Shown: positions 50,759 to 59,210 of the stretch, one piece after another | Layout: each line of letters opens with the position of its first letter | Numbering within the stretch: position 1 is the first letter of the stretch | From: Mycobacterium sp. 1164985.4 | GTDB lineage: Bacteria > Actinomycetota > Actinomycetes > Mycobacteriales > Mycobacteriaceae | Assembly: GCF_001668575.1 (NCBI RefSeq) | Contig: NZ_LZMD01000081.1 | Span: 59,238 to 123,237, forward strand | Length of the DNA stretch: 64,000 nt | Direction of reading: 5' to 3' | Position numbers and translations under genes: made by a program | Notes under the pieces: generated by a model | Databases searched by the model: none | What the model was told of the DNA's origin: nothing | The model's input: only the letters and a program-made list of their open reading frames with translations

Positions 50759-51964
50759 TCAGCTTTGCGTCTGCTCGGCGGTTGACGGGGGCGGCTCCGG
50801 CGGCGAGGTGACCGTGACCTGCGTGCCGTCGCCGTCGGCGGAGTTCACCTTCATCGAACCGCCCATGGCGTCGAATCGGGCCAGCAGCGAACCCAGTCCG
50901 ATATGGCCGTCGGCGACATACTTTTCGATGATTGCCGGGTCGAACCCCTTGCCGTCGTCGGAGACCGTCAGCACGACCCGATCCCCCTGCCGCGTCAGCG
51001 CCACCCGCACGGTCGTCGCGCCGGCGTGCTTGTAGATGTTGGCGAGCAGTTCCCGAGCCGCGCGATAGAGCAGCTGCTGTGATTCGGGCTTTCCGACCTC
51101 GTCGAGGTCCGCGTGTACCTCGTAGCCGCCGCGGGATTCGAACTGCCGCACCAGCTCTCGCACCGCCGGTGTGAGGCCCAGTTGTGCGAGCACCTGCGGG
51201 TGCAGTTCGGTCACCGTCGAGCGCAGCGCGGCGGCGGTCTGCTGCAGCGCTTCGCGCACCGCCTCCAGCGCCGGATCGTCGTTGTTCTCCTGCAACTCGT
51301 CGAGGTCGAGGCGCGCCGCGAGCAGCGTCTGCAGCGGTCCGTCGTGCAGGTGCTCGGCGACCTCGCGGTTGTGCCGCTCGTCGGCCTGCATCGCCTCGGA
51401 CACCAGTTGGCGCCGCACCGCCTGGAGTCTCGCGACGCGTGCCTGTCGGCGGACCAGCACGACGCACAGTGCGGTCATCGCCACCGCGCCCCACAGCAGA
51501 AAGCCGAAGTGCGTGTAGACGACGTCCGGCAACCCGACCGAGTCGTCCCGCTTCGAGTACACGATCCACGCCCCGAGATAGGCGCACGCCGTGCCGACTC
51601 CGAGCAGCGCTGTCAGCATCGGCCGGTCCTGGAACGCCACCGCGATCGGCAGCAGGAAGAAGACCGGGAGCAGCGCCGCCGTGGCGCCTCCCGACACCAG
51701 ACACAGCACCAGGATCATCAGGACGTCGACACCGGTGGACGCCCAATCTCCCCACCGGGGCACCGGGCCACGCAACACCGCGACGAGCCAGACCACGGCC
51801 GCCACCGCCCACGTTCCCAGCACCACTGCGTAGAGCTGTGGCAGCCAGTGATCGACCTCCCAGATCAGCACCAGCACCGCGACCAGTGCGAGCAACGGCA
51901 GCCGCATCACGGCGGAGACGCGCACGGGTTCCGTGGCGAAGAAGTTCGCGATCCGACCCAGCAC
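50759..51964 (-). CDS. NarL-class sensor histidine kinase
   Basis: A 401-residue membrane kinase. Six hydrophobic helices fill residues 20-170. The dimerisation domain has the phospho-acceptor H207 in EVAEHLHDGPLQ (HisKA_3 type). The ATPase domain carries the N box in ARELLANIYKHAGATTVRVA and the glycine box VSDDGKGFDP. The tail is proline-rich. GTG 51964 follows the response-regulator stop by 7 nt, and the two are co-transcribed. The signal is unknown, likely sensed in the membrane region. Confidence 0.87.
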   Translation of the reverse strand: MLGRIANFFATEPVRVSAVMRLPLLALVAVLVLIWEVDHWLPQLYAVVLGTWAVAAVVWLVAVLRGPVPRWGDWASTGVDVLMILVLCLVSGGATAALLPVFFLLPIAVAFQDRPMLTALLGVGTACAYLGAWIVYSKRDDSVGLPDVVYTHFGFLLWGAVAMTALCVVLVRRQARVARLQAVRRQLVSEAMQADERHNREVAEHLHDGPLQTLLAARLDLDELQENNDDPALEAVREALQQTAAALRSTVTELHPQVLAQLGLTPAVRELVRQFESRGGYEVHADLDEVGKPESQQLLYRAARELLANIYKHAGATTVRVALTRQGDRVVLTVSDDGKGFDPAIIEKYVADGHIGLGSLLARFDAMGGSMKVNSADGDGTQVTVTSPPEPPPSTAEQTQS

Positions 51965-51971
51965 GGCGACG

Positions 51972-52625
51972 TCAGTCCAACAGCTTGCGGCGCATCGCCT
52001 CGGCGACGGCGGCGCCGCGGTCGTTGACCCCGAGCTTCTCGTATAGCCGCTGCACGTGGGTCTTCACCGTCGAGGGCGCGAGGAAGAGTTGTTTGGCCAT
52101 CGCGGGGATGCTGCTGCCGGACGCGATGAGCTTGAGCACCTCGCGCTCGCGTGGGCTGAGCGTCGGACCGTCGGGCTCGGCGCGCTTGCGGATCTCACCG
52201 GCGAGGCCGGCGGCCAGGCTCGGGGCGACGATGTCTCGGCCCTTGGCGCAGTCGAGCACGGCGTTGACGAGCTCGGAGCGGGTGGACTCCTTGGGCAGGA
52301 AGCCCGAGGCGCCGTTCTGCAACGCCTGATAGACGATCGCGGATTCGTCGTGTGCGGAGATCAACAGCACGCGGGTGGGCAGTTCGTCGCGGACCACCGC
52401 GGCGGCCACCTCCGAGCCGTCCATCCCCGGCATCCGGTAGTCCAGCAGCGCCACTTGCGGGTTGTGCTCACGGATCGCGGCGAGCGCCGTCACCCCGTCA
52501 TCGGCCTCCGCGACCACGTCGATCTGCCCGCTGGAGACCAGGGCTCGGACGACGCCGTCGCGAAACATCGGGTGATCGTCGCCCACCACCACGCGGACCC
52601 TGTCACCGGTTGTGCTGCTCACCAC
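51972..52625 (-). CDS. NarL/FixJ-family response regulator
   Basis: A 217-residue regulator. The receiver domain has D16-D17 acidic pocket, the phospho-acceptor D62 in LLDYRMPGMDG, T/S switch in LLISAHDE, and Lys in GFLPKES. The C-terminal LuxR helix-turn-helix is LSPREREVLKLIASGSSIPA and STVKTHVQRLYEKLG. The start is GTG 52625 or GTG 52622; the open frame runs on upstream to 52769, but the extension lacks homology. It is upstream of its partner kinase in a two-gene operon. Confidence 0.87.
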   Translation of the reverse strand: MVSSTTGDRVRVVVGDDHPMFRDGVVRALVSSGQIDVVAEADDGVTALAAIREHNPQVALLDYRMPGMDGSEVAAAVVRDELPTRVLLISAHDESAIVYQALQNGASGFLPKESTRSELVNAVLDCAKGRDIVAPSLAAGLAGEIRKRAEPDGPTLSPREREVLKLIASGSSIPAMAKQLFLAPSTVKTHVQRLYEKLGVNDRGAAVAEAMRRKLLD

Positions 52626-52800
52626 GCGATCAGCTTGGCACAGCGGCGCGTTCGCTTCCCCCATTTGGAGGACACGAGATTCATCCGGTTCGACCGCCGT
52701 TCGCCGGACATACAGCGAGGTCGCGGTGCAGCACTCTTGAGTCATCGCCGGAACAGCCCGGTCGGTCAAACCAAAAAGGGAAGCATCAAAGGAGATTCAG

Positions 52801-53043
52801 ATGAACACCAACACCACTCGCCGCTTCGCCCGCTTCTTCGCGCTGCCGGTCCTCTCGGCCGGAATCCTCGCCGGGGCACTCGGTTTCGCCGGTGCGGCCA
52901 GCGCCGGGACCTACACGCAGGATCCGACGCCGCGGCCGGGCATCGTCGCGACGCCCGAGATCCATGCGCCGGGAGTCCAGTCCGGGACCCACGGTCACCG
53001 CATCGATCACATCGAGTTCGAGCAGCCGACCTGGCATCGCTGA
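52801..53043 (+). CDS. Small exported protein of unknown function
   Basis: An 80-residue protein. Residues 1-35 are a Sec signal peptide (RRFARFFALPVLSAGILAGA, then ending AASAG). The mature about 45 residues contain YTQDPTPRPGIVATPEIHAP and a His-rich end (GTHGHRIDHIEF...TWHR). An AAAGGAG site lies ten nt upstream of ATG 52801. It ends 14 bp before a strong terminator, so it is its own transcription unit, divergent from the two-component operon. The His could bind metal; no family is recognised. Confidence 0.75.
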   Translation: MNTNTTRRFARFFALPVLSAGILAGALGFAGAASAGTYTQDPTPRPGIVATPEIHAPGVQSGTHGHRIDHIEFEQPTWHR

Positions 53044-53056
53044 CGCGGATACGAGA

Positions 53057-53083
53057 GCGGGGGCACCGATTCGGTGCCCCCGC
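53057..53083. terminator. Bidirectional intrinsic terminator
   Basis: Perfect 13-bp arms, starting GCGGGGGCACCGA and ending in the complement, around a one-base centre (in practice a 3-5-nt loop). Rightward it is followed by TTCTTCGTGTT; leftward by a less T-rich tract. It separates the small exported gene from convergent ahpD and probably ends both transcripts. Strong intrinsic terminators are uncommon in this genome. Confidence 0.85.
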
Positions 53084-53097
53084 TTCTTCGTGTTCGG

Positions 53098-53631
53098 TCA
53101 AACGGTCGTCAGCACGTCGGCGGTCTGCAGCGCCTGGGCCACACCCGAGACGATCGAGGCAAGCCGGATCGCTTCGAAGATCACCGTCCGCGACACCTGC
53201 GCGTCACGCAGCGTCTTCTCGTGCGCCGCGAGGCAGTGGCCGCATCCGTTGATCGCCGACACCGCCAGCGACCACAGCTCGAAATCCTCCTTGGCCACAC
53301 CGGGATTGCCGATGATGTTCATCCGCAGGCCGGCACGCAGATCGTCGTAGGCGCCGTCGAGCTGGCCCTTCGTGCGGTAGAACACGTTGTTCATCCCCAT
53401 GATGGCGGCCGCGCCGAGGGCGGCGTCGTAGGCCTCCTGGCTGAGGATGTCCAGTGCGTCCTCGGCGATTTCGCGCAGCAGGCGGTCGGACTTGGTCGCC
53501 GCGGCCGTCGCCACCAGGGCACCCCACAACTGCTGTTCGGACAGCTCGGTGGTCTTGACGATGCTGCCGAAGTTGAGCTTCAGATCCTTGGCATAACCCG
53601 GAAGCTTTTCCTTGATGTTGTCGATGCTCAT
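53098..53631 (-). CDS. ahpD: Alkyl hydroperoxidase AhpD
   Basis: A 177-residue all-helical enzyme, identical in length to M. tuberculosis AhpD as I recall. The active site is C130-x-x-C133 with H137 (NGCGHCLAAHE). AhpD passes electrons from dihydrolipoamide to AhpC to reduce peroxides. ATG 53631 is 3 nt after the ahpC stop, so it is translated from the same mRNA. Its transcript ends at the terminator at 53057-53083. Confidence 0.95.
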   Translation of the reverse strand: MSIDNIKEKLPGYAKDLKLNFGSIVKTTELSEQQLWGALVATAAATKSDRLLREIAEDALDILSQEAYDAALGAAAIMGMNNVFYRTKGQLDGAYDDLRAGLRMNIIGNPGVAKEDFELWSLAVSAINGCGHCLAAHEKTLRDAQVSRTVIFEAIRLASIVSGVAQALQTADVLTTV

Positions 53632-53633
53632 GG

Positions 53634-54221
53634 TCACACCGCCTCTGCCAGCAGCTCGGCCGGCTTGATCGTCGGATCGCCCTTCTTCCAGTTGCAGGCG
53701 CACAGCTCGTCGGACTGCAGCGCGTCGAGCACCCGCAGCACCTTGTCGACGTTGCGGCCCACGGAGCCGGCGGTCACCGACACGAACTGGATCTCGTTGT
53801 TCGGGTCGACGATGAACGTCGCGCGGTCGGCGACTCCTTCGGCGTTGAGCACGCCGGTGGCCAGCGACAGCTCGCGCTTGAGGTCAGAGGCCATCGGGAA
53901 CGGCAGCGTCTTGAGGTCCTCGTGCTGGGCGCGCCACTGGAAGTGGACGAACTCGTTGTCCACCGACACCCCGATGACCTTCGCGTCGCGGTCCTCGAAG
54001 TCCTCGTTGAGCTTGCCGAAGGTGGCGATTTCGGTCGGGCACACGAAGGTGAAGTCCTTCGGCCAGAAGAAGACGATGCGCCACTTGCCGGGGTGATCCT
54101 CGCTGGTCACACGGATGAAGTAGTCGTCGGGCTGCTTGGCATCGACCTCGGAGAGGTCACCGCCGACCACCGCCGCCATGTCGTAGCTGGGGAACTGGTC
54201 ACCGATTGTCAACAATGCCAT
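53634..54221 (-). CDS. ahpC: Alkyl hydroperoxide reductase AhpC (peroxiredoxin)
   Basis: A 195-residue peroxiredoxin. The peroxidatic C61 is in FVCPTE; resolving C174 and C176 are in ELCACNWKKGD. It reduces hydroperoxides and peroxynitrite. MALLTIGDQF at ATG 54221 matches the family start; an ATG 12 nt upstream is possible. First gene of ahpC-ahpD. In M. tuberculosis the divergent neighbour is oxyR; here the divergent gene is an unrelated 84-residue protein, so control must come from elsewhere. Confidence 0.95.
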   Translation of the reverse strand: MALLTIGDQFPSYDMAAVVGGDLSEVDAKQPDDYFIRVTSEDHPGKWRIVFFWPKDFTFVCPTEIATFGKLNEDFEDRDAKVIGVSVDNEFVHFQWRAQHEDLKTLPFPMASDLKRELSLATGVLNAEGVADRATFIVDPNNEIQFVSVTAGSVGRNVDKVLRVLDALQSDELCACNWKKGDPTIKPAELLAEAV

Positions 54222-54446
54222 CGCGAGCACCATCCTTGTTTCGCTTAGTTTGGATTCAGTCCAGATTACGTACTCAATACTCTGTCCCTCGCACGAATAA
54301 GGCAAGCAAAACGGCCGTGATTGTGGCCACACCGGGGCCAGTCAAATCGATTCGCAGTCAGCAGATTTCGGGGACGTGCCCGACAGTGGACGCATCGGCG
54401 AACGCACGACACCATAGCCTGCAGCCGGCGTTGCTACGGTCGACGG

Positions 54447-54701
54447 ATGTCGAACATCTCTGAGAACGACCGCATCGAGGACGTCGCACCCGGCGACATC
54501 GTCCTCGTCGACCGCGGCGCCGAACCCGTCCCCTGCAAGGTGGTGCACAAGGACGTCAACGACGGCACCGCCCTGATCACCTACGAGGTCGACGACGGTG
54601 CGACGTTCCAGGTCGAGTACGCCGCGGGCACCCGGGTGACCCGCAGCCTGGAGTCCAAGTGGGAGTCCCCGCAAAGCCCGACGCAGCAGAACCCCGGCTG
54701 A
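54447..54701 (+). CDS. Hypothetical acidic small protein
   Basis: An 84-residue soluble protein. VAPGDIVLVDRGAEPVPCKV, then DVNDGTALITYEVDDGATFQ and VEYAAGTRVTRSLE suggests a small beta-barrel (SH3-like or KOW-like) fold. The N-terminus is acidic (SENDRIED). Codon use is normal, and ATG 54447 is followed by continuous high GC3. It is 226 bp from ahpC, divergent, and 24 bp before the acyl-CoA dehydrogenase gene, so it may be in one operon with it. Function unknown. Confidence 0.65.
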   Translation: MSNISENDRIEDVAPGDIVLVDRGAEPVPCKVVHKDVNDGTALITYEVDDGATFQVEYAAGTRVTRSLESKWESPQSPTQQNPG

Positions 54702-54724
54702 GGATGTGACATATCGTGGCGGGC

Positions 54725-55966
54725 ATGGATTTCGCGATGTCAGCCAAGGCTGCGGACTATCACCAGCGGCTGTCCGAGTTCATGACGGAGTTCGTCTTCC
54801 CCGCCGAAGCCGAATACGACCGCTACCGCGAAGAGGCCGGCCCCAAGGACCACACCGTCCCGCCGATCGTCGAGGACCTCAAGAAGCTCGCCAAGGACCG
54901 CGGCCTGTGGAACCTGTTCCTGCCCGCGGAGTCCGGTCTGACCAACCTCGAGTACGCGCAGCTCGCCGAGCTGACCGGCTGGAGCATGGAGATCGCACCC
55001 GAGGTCACCAACTGCGCGGCCCCCGACACCGGCAACATGGAGACGCTGCACCTGTTCGCCGATGAGCAGCAGCGCAAGCAATGGCTTGAGCCGCTGCTGG
55101 CCGGCGAGATCCGCAGCGCGTTCGCGATGACCGAACCCGCGGTCGCCTCCAGCGATGCCCGCAACATCGAGACGACCATGCTGCGCGACGGCAACGACTA
55201 CGTCATCAACGGTCGCAAGTGGTGGATCACCGGAGCGGCCGATCCGCGCTGCAAGATCCTGATCGTGATGGGCCGAACCAATCCGGATGCCGCCAGCCAC
55301 CAGCAGCAGTCGATGATCCTCGTGCCGGTCGACACCCCCGGTGTCGACATCCGGCGGTCGCTTCCGGTGTTCGGTTGGCAGGACCAGCACGGTCACTGCG
55401 AGATCGTGTTCGACAACGTGCGGGTGCCCGTCGAGAACCTGCTCCACGAGGAGGGCAGCGGCTTCGCGATCGCCCAGGCGCGACTGGGTCCGGGCCGTAT
55501 CCACCACTGCATGCGGGCGCTGGGCGCGGCCGAGCGCGCGCTGGCGTTGATGATCGACCGTGTGCAGAAGCGCGTGGCGTTCGGCAAGCCGTTGGCCGAG
55601 CAGGGTGTGGTGCGCGAGTCGATCGCGAAGTCGCGCAACGAGATCGACCAGGCCCGGCTGCTGTGCCACAAGGCGGCGTGGACCATCGACCAGCAGGGCA
55701 ACAAGAGCAAGGACGCCCAGGTGCAGGTGGCCCAGATCAAGGCGGTCGCCCCGCAGGTCGCCTGCGATGTCATCGACCGCGCCATCCAGGTGCACGGCGG
55801 CATGGGCGTTTCCGACGACGTGCCCCTGGCGCGCCTGTACGCCTGGCACCGCGCCATGCGGCTGTTCGACGGCCCCGACGAGGTGCACATGCGGACCATC
55901 GCGCGCGCCGAACTGGGCAGGGAGAAGAGCGCTTTCGCTGCCGCGGTGACCGGAGGGGCCGGATAG
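54725..55966 (+). CDS. Acyl-CoA dehydrogenase (short-loop type)
   Basis: A 413-residue flavoenzyme of the acyl-CoA dehydrogenase 11-like group. Beta domain: FAMTEPAVASSDARNIETTM and VINGRKWWITGAADPRCKIL. C-terminal: RVAFGKPLAEQGVVRESIAK, HGGMGVSDDVPLARLYAWHR, and the catalytic Glu in FDGPDEVHMRTIARAEL. ATG 54725 is chosen; GTG 54716 is possible. The next gene, ptbB, begins on the base after its stop, so the two are tightly linked. Substrate length is unknown. Confidence 0.88.
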   Translation: MDFAMSAKAADYHQRLSEFMTEFVFPAEAEYDRYREEAGPKDHTVPPIVEDLKKLAKDRGLWNLFLPAESGLTNLEYAQLAELTGWSMEIAPEVTNCAAPDTGNMETLHLFADEQQRKQWLEPLLAGEIRSAFAMTEPAVASSDARNIETTMLRDGNDYVINGRKWWITGAADPRCKILIVMGRTNPDAASHQQQSMILVPVDTPGVDIRRSLPVFGWQDQHGHCEIVFDNVRVPVENLLHEEGSGFAIAQARLGPGRIHHCMRALGAAERALALMIDRVQKRVAFGKPLAEQGVVRESIAKSRNEIDQARLLCHKAAWTIDQQGNKSKDAQVQVAQIKAVAPQVACDVIDRAIQVHGGMGVSDDVPLARLYAWHRAMRLFDGPDEVHMRTIARAELGREKSAFAAAVTGGAG

Positions 55967-56770
55967 GTGGCGGGCAACCCTGACGCCCTGTCAGGGGCGT
56001 GGAACTTCCGCGACATCGCCGAGGAAACGGGCATCCGGCCGGGCCGGTTCTTCCGATCCAGCGAGCTGAGCGGTCTGGACGATGCGGGCCGGGAGCTGTT
56101 GCGCCGGTTGAACATCACCGATGTCGCCGACCTGCGCTCGGAGCGCGAGGTCGAGCGGCGCGGGCCGGGCCGCGTACCCGACGGTGTGGCGATTCACCGG
56201 CTGCCGTTCCACGAGTTGGCCAAGCCGGGCGCGGAGGCCCCGCACGAGCAGAGCTTCCAGCGGATGATGACCGAGAAGCCGGACGACGAGGACGTGACGG
56301 TGGCCGCGCGCCGGTTCATGATCGAGGAGTATCAGAAGTTCCCGACGTTGCCCGGTGCGCATCTTGCCGTGCGCCAGGTCGTCTCGATGCTCGCCGAACA
56401 GCGCCCGGTCATCGCGCACTGCTTCGCGGGTAAGGACCGCACGGGTTTCACGGTGGCGTCGGTGCTCGACGCCGTCGGCGTGGATCGCGACGCCGTCGTC
56501 GCCGACTTCCTGCGCAGCAATGAGGCCGTGCCGCGGCTGCGCGAAAGCATTCTCGAATCGATCCGCGACCGGGCGGAGGAGAGCACCGACGAGATCGTCA
56601 CGTTCGCCGAGGCGCAGCTCACCTCCGAAGTGCTGGGGGTGCGCGAGGAGTACCTGGATACCGCGCGGCGCTCGATCGTCGAAAACTACGGATCGGTGCG
56701 CGGCTTCCTCGAGGCGTCCGGCGTGACCGACGACGAGGTGGTCCGGCTGCGCGCGGTGCTGCTGGGCTGA
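55967..56770 (+). CDS. ptbB: Tyrosine/lipid phosphatase PtpB
   Basis: A 267-residue phosphatase, counterpart of Rv0153c (276). The P-loop is HCFAGKDRTG with C152, K156, D157 and R158, the PtpB-type CxxxKDR signature that distinguishes this triple-specificity family from classical PTPs. NFRDIAEETGIRPGRFFRSS and DVADLRSEREVERRGPG are typical of the N-terminal half. In M. tuberculosis PtpB is secreted into macrophages; here no signal is visible. GTG 55967 directly follows the acyl-CoA dehydrogenase stop. Confidence 0.9.
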   Translation: MAGNPDALSGAWNFRDIAEETGIRPGRFFRSSELSGLDDAGRELLRRLNITDVADLRSEREVERRGPGRVPDGVAIHRLPFHELAKPGAEAPHEQSFQRMMTEKPDDEDVTVAARRFMIEEYQKFPTLPGAHLAVRQVVSMLAEQRPVIAHCFAGKDRTGFTVASVLDAVGVDRDAVVADFLRSNEAVPRLRESILESIRDRAEESTDEIVTFAEAQLTSEVLGVREEYLDTARRSIVENYGSVRGFLEASGVTDDEVVRLRAVLLG

Positions 56771-56776
56771 AATCCC

Positions 56777-57940
56777 TCAGCTGCCGCCTTTTTCGGCCTC
56801 ATACTTCTGCGTCATGTGCTCGATCGCGGACAGCTGCGTCTGCGCGAGGTTTTCGCGCACATCGCGGGCCCGCTCCGCGGCGTCCAGCGTCGGCTGGGCC
56901 TGACCCTGGAAGTGCGGCATGACCTCGGCGGCGAACAATTCCGCCGAGCGTTTGGTGGCCGCGGGGTTGGCCCACTCGTGGCCCATCTGCAGCATGCAGC
57001 CGAACCCGCCGGACTGGTCCCACAGCCGCTGCACCTGGGCGCGTGCCTGTTCGGGTGTTCCGATCACGCCCGCGCCCGCGCCGTTGATGATGTCGACGAC
57101 CTCGTCGAGGTTCTCCCCCGGTACCTCCATCTGCGGGAACGCCGCAACCTTCTGGAAGTAGCGGTACCAGTGCTCGAGGCCGAAGCGCACATCGGCGCGG
57201 GCCTGCTCCTCGGTCTCGGCGATGTGCATAGGGCAGACCAGCGACCAGTTGCGGCGGTCGACCGTGGTGCCGAACGCGGCCGCGCGTTCCTCGGCGATGC
57301 CCCAGTGGTGCGCGAGCGCGTCGAATCCCTCGACCACCAGCGTCGCGCCGATCGACAGCAGGCCGATACCGTGCTTGCCCGCCAGCCGAGCACCGGTCGG
57401 TGACGACACCGCGGCGACGGCGAGCGGGATGCCGTCATCCGAGTAGGGCGCCAGTTGCAGTCGCGCGTCGAACAATTCGTGTGTGGCGGTCTTGGCGGAC
57501 ACCGTCTCGCCCTTGAGCAATCGGACCATGATGTCGAGGTTGGTCTCGAGCAGTTCGCGGGTGTCGGTGGGGGTGAGCCCGATCATCGCCGAATCCGTGG
57601 GCAGCGAGCCGGGTCCAACGCCGCCGATGATCCGGCCGTGGGTGAGGTGGTCGAGCAGCATCAGCCGGTCGGCCGTCCACAGCGGGTTGTGATACGCCAA
57701 CGAGATGACGCCGGTGCCGAACCGGATCCGCTTGGCCCGCTGCGCGGCCGCAGCGATGAACACCTCGGGTGAGCTGATGATCTCGCTTCCGGCCGAATGG
57801 TGTTCGCCGATCCAGGTCTCGTCGAAGCCCAGCGCGTCGAGGTGCTCGATGAGCTCCAGGTCGCGCTGCAGCGCCAGCGTCGGGTTGGTGCCCGCGCGGT
57901 GGAACGGAGCGATGAAGTATCCGAAACGCAGCTTGGCCAT
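56777..57940 (-). CDS. LLM-class flavin-dependent oxidoreductase
   Basis: A 387-residue luciferase-like monooxygenase of the limonene-monooxygenase-like subgroup. TIM-barrel segments: FGYFIAPFHRAGTNPTLALQ, DETWIGEHHSAGSEIISSPE, RIRFGTGVISLAYHNPLWTA, GRIIGGVGPGSLPTDSAMIG. It uses reduced FMN (or F420 in relatives) with oxygen. It begins at ATG 57940 and converges on ptbB with 6 bp between stops. It is last in a row of minus-strand genes. Substrate unknown. Confidence 0.87.
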   Translation of the reverse strand: MAKLRFGYFIAPFHRAGTNPTLALQRDLELIEHLDALGFDETWIGEHHSAGSEIISSPEVFIAAAAQRAKRIRFGTGVISLAYHNPLWTADRLMLLDHLTHGRIIGGVGPGSLPTDSAMIGLTPTDTRELLETNLDIMVRLLKGETVSAKTATHELFDARLQLAPYSDDGIPLAVAAVSSPTGARLAGKHGIGLLSIGATLVVEGFDALAHHWGIAEERAAAFGTTVDRRNWSLVCPMHIAETEEQARADVRFGLEHWYRYFQKVAAFPQMEVPGENLDEVVDIINGAGAGVIGTPEQARAQVQRLWDQSGGFGCMLQMGHEWANPAATKRSAELFAAEVMPHFQGQAQPTLDAAERARDVRENLAQTQLSAIEHMTQKYEAEKGGS

Positions 57941-57949
57941 GCCTGCAAG

Positions 57950-58435
57950 TTACTGCGTCAGGTACACCCCGATGGCCCAAACGACGGTGGCGAGCAACGC
58001 GCCGGCCATCTCGACGCCGACCGACAGGGCGACGCCCTTGAGCGCGTGCCTGGTCGACGTCCACGCCGCGCGCTGCTCGTGCCGGTTGGCCAGTTCGGCG
58101 AGGTAGATGCCCAGCACGAAACCGATCGGCAGTCCGAGCACGGGGATGACGAAGAAACCGACGACACCGACCACGGCCCCGGCGACCAGGCTCGACGTGC
58201 GCACGTCGGCCTCACGCATCCGCCGGACGGGCCAGGTGTACTTGATGAACGCGGCCGTCAGGAGCAGCGCGGACGCGACGCCGAGCGTCACCCACGCGGT
58301 GACGTCGCGCTCGACGACCGCCCACACTGCGATAGCGCCGAAGACCAGCAGCGTGCCGGGCAGCAGCGGTACGACGATGCCGACGATGCCCACCGCGATC
58401 GCCAACGCGACGAGGACGATGCCGCCGGTGCTCAT
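57950..58435 (-). CDS. DUF456 family membrane protein
   Basis: A 161-residue protein with four or five helices. Glycine-rich VVPLLPGTLLVFGAIAVWAV at the start and GFFVIPVLGLPIGFVLGIYL in the middle match the DUF456 pattern; GxxxG-like helix packing is evident. The loops contain basic stretches (RRMREADVRT, RHEQRAAW). Function unknown; family members occur across bacteria. It follows the methyltransferase gene by 9 nt and precedes the LLM gene by 9 nt, all on the minus strand. Confidence 0.82.
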   Translation of the reverse strand: MSTGGIVLVALAIAVGIVGIVVPLLPGTLLVFGAIAVWAVVERDVTAWVTLGVASALLLTAAFIKYTWPVRRMREADVRTSSLVAGAVVGVVGFFVIPVLGLPIGFVLGIYLAELANRHEQRAAWTSTRHALKGVALSVGVEMAGALLATVVWAIGVYLTQ

Positions 58436-58444
58436 GCGTCGAAT

Positions 58445-59188
58445 CTACGGGCGCTGCGCCCGGACCCACTGCATGTTGCCGGTGGTCTTGGTGCGAAGCC
58501 GCTCGAATCCGCGATGTTCGAACACGTCGCCCAGTTCGTCTTCGGCGAAGAAGCGCGCCCCGCCCCGCGACACCCATCGCAGCGGCGGAGGAACGCTGCC
58601 GACAGTGGGCACCATGATCGCGATCCGGCCGCCTGGTCGCAGCACCCGGTGCATCTCGGCCACCGCCGAGGAGGGGTCGGGGATGAGCTGCAAGACCGCG
58701 AGCGACGTCACCGCGTCGACGGTCGCATCGCGGAACGGCAACCGCTGCGCGTCCGCGCGCAGGAACCCGACGTTCGGCCCGGCCTGCGCGCTGACCGCGC
58801 GCGCCAGCATCGGTTTCGAGATGTCGACGCCGACCGCCAGCCCCTGCGGTCCGGCCGCGCGGGCCAGCGAGGCGGTCACGTTGCCGGGGCCGCTTCCGAT
58901 GTCGAGCGCGACACCGCCCTGCGGAATCTCGAGCCACTCGATCGGCAACTGCCACATGCTCAGGAACCTGCGGGCGAAAGCCTGCGAGTAGTCGTAGAAC
59001 ATCGACCCGGGGCCCGACGCCCACACCGCCTGGATCAGACCCTTGTTCTCGGGCGGTGACTGGCTCGGGGCGGCGTCGTCGTCAAGCAGATCCAGGTAGC
59101 CACCGCTGACGTCGAGGCGCGCCGGCGTTTCGGCGAAGAGTTCGACCGCCCGGCGCAGCGCAGGCGGCAGCGAGGAGGTATCGGCCAC
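58445..59188 (-). CDS. Class I SAM-dependent methyltransferase
   Basis: A 247-residue methyltransferase. SAM motif I is LDIGSGPGN at 95-103; VGVDISKPMLARAV is motif II; FLRADAQRLPFRDATVDAVT motif III; then MHRVLRPGGRIAIM. The N-terminal about 80 residues are an extra helical region (ENKGLIQAVWASGPGSMFYD) that may bind a lipid or quinone substrate. ATG 59188. Between the HAD gene (22 nt upstream) and DUF456. Substrate unknown. Confidence 0.85.
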   Translation of the reverse strand: MADTSSLPPALRRAVELFAETPARLDVSGGYLDLLDDDAAPSQSPPENKGLIQAVWASGPGSMFYDYSQAFARRFLSMWQLPIEWLEIPQGGVALDIGSGPGNVTASLARAAGPQGLAVGVDISKPMLARAVSAQAGPNVGFLRADAQRLPFRDATVDAVTSLAVLQLIPDPSSAVAEMHRVLRPGGRIAIMVPTVGSVPPPLRWVSRGGARFFAEDELGDVFEHRGFERLRTKTTGNMQWVRAQRP

Positions 59189-59210
59189 GCTCCCACGCTA
59201 CTCCTGTCGG

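Noticed and set aside
51972..52769. Longer response regulator starting at 52769
   Set aside because: The 48-residue extension has no homology to receiver domains and lacks a ribosome site.
54222..54446. OxyR or FurA box at ahpC
   Set aside because: Half-site ATC and ATT repeats are direct and not in ATC-N9-GAT form.
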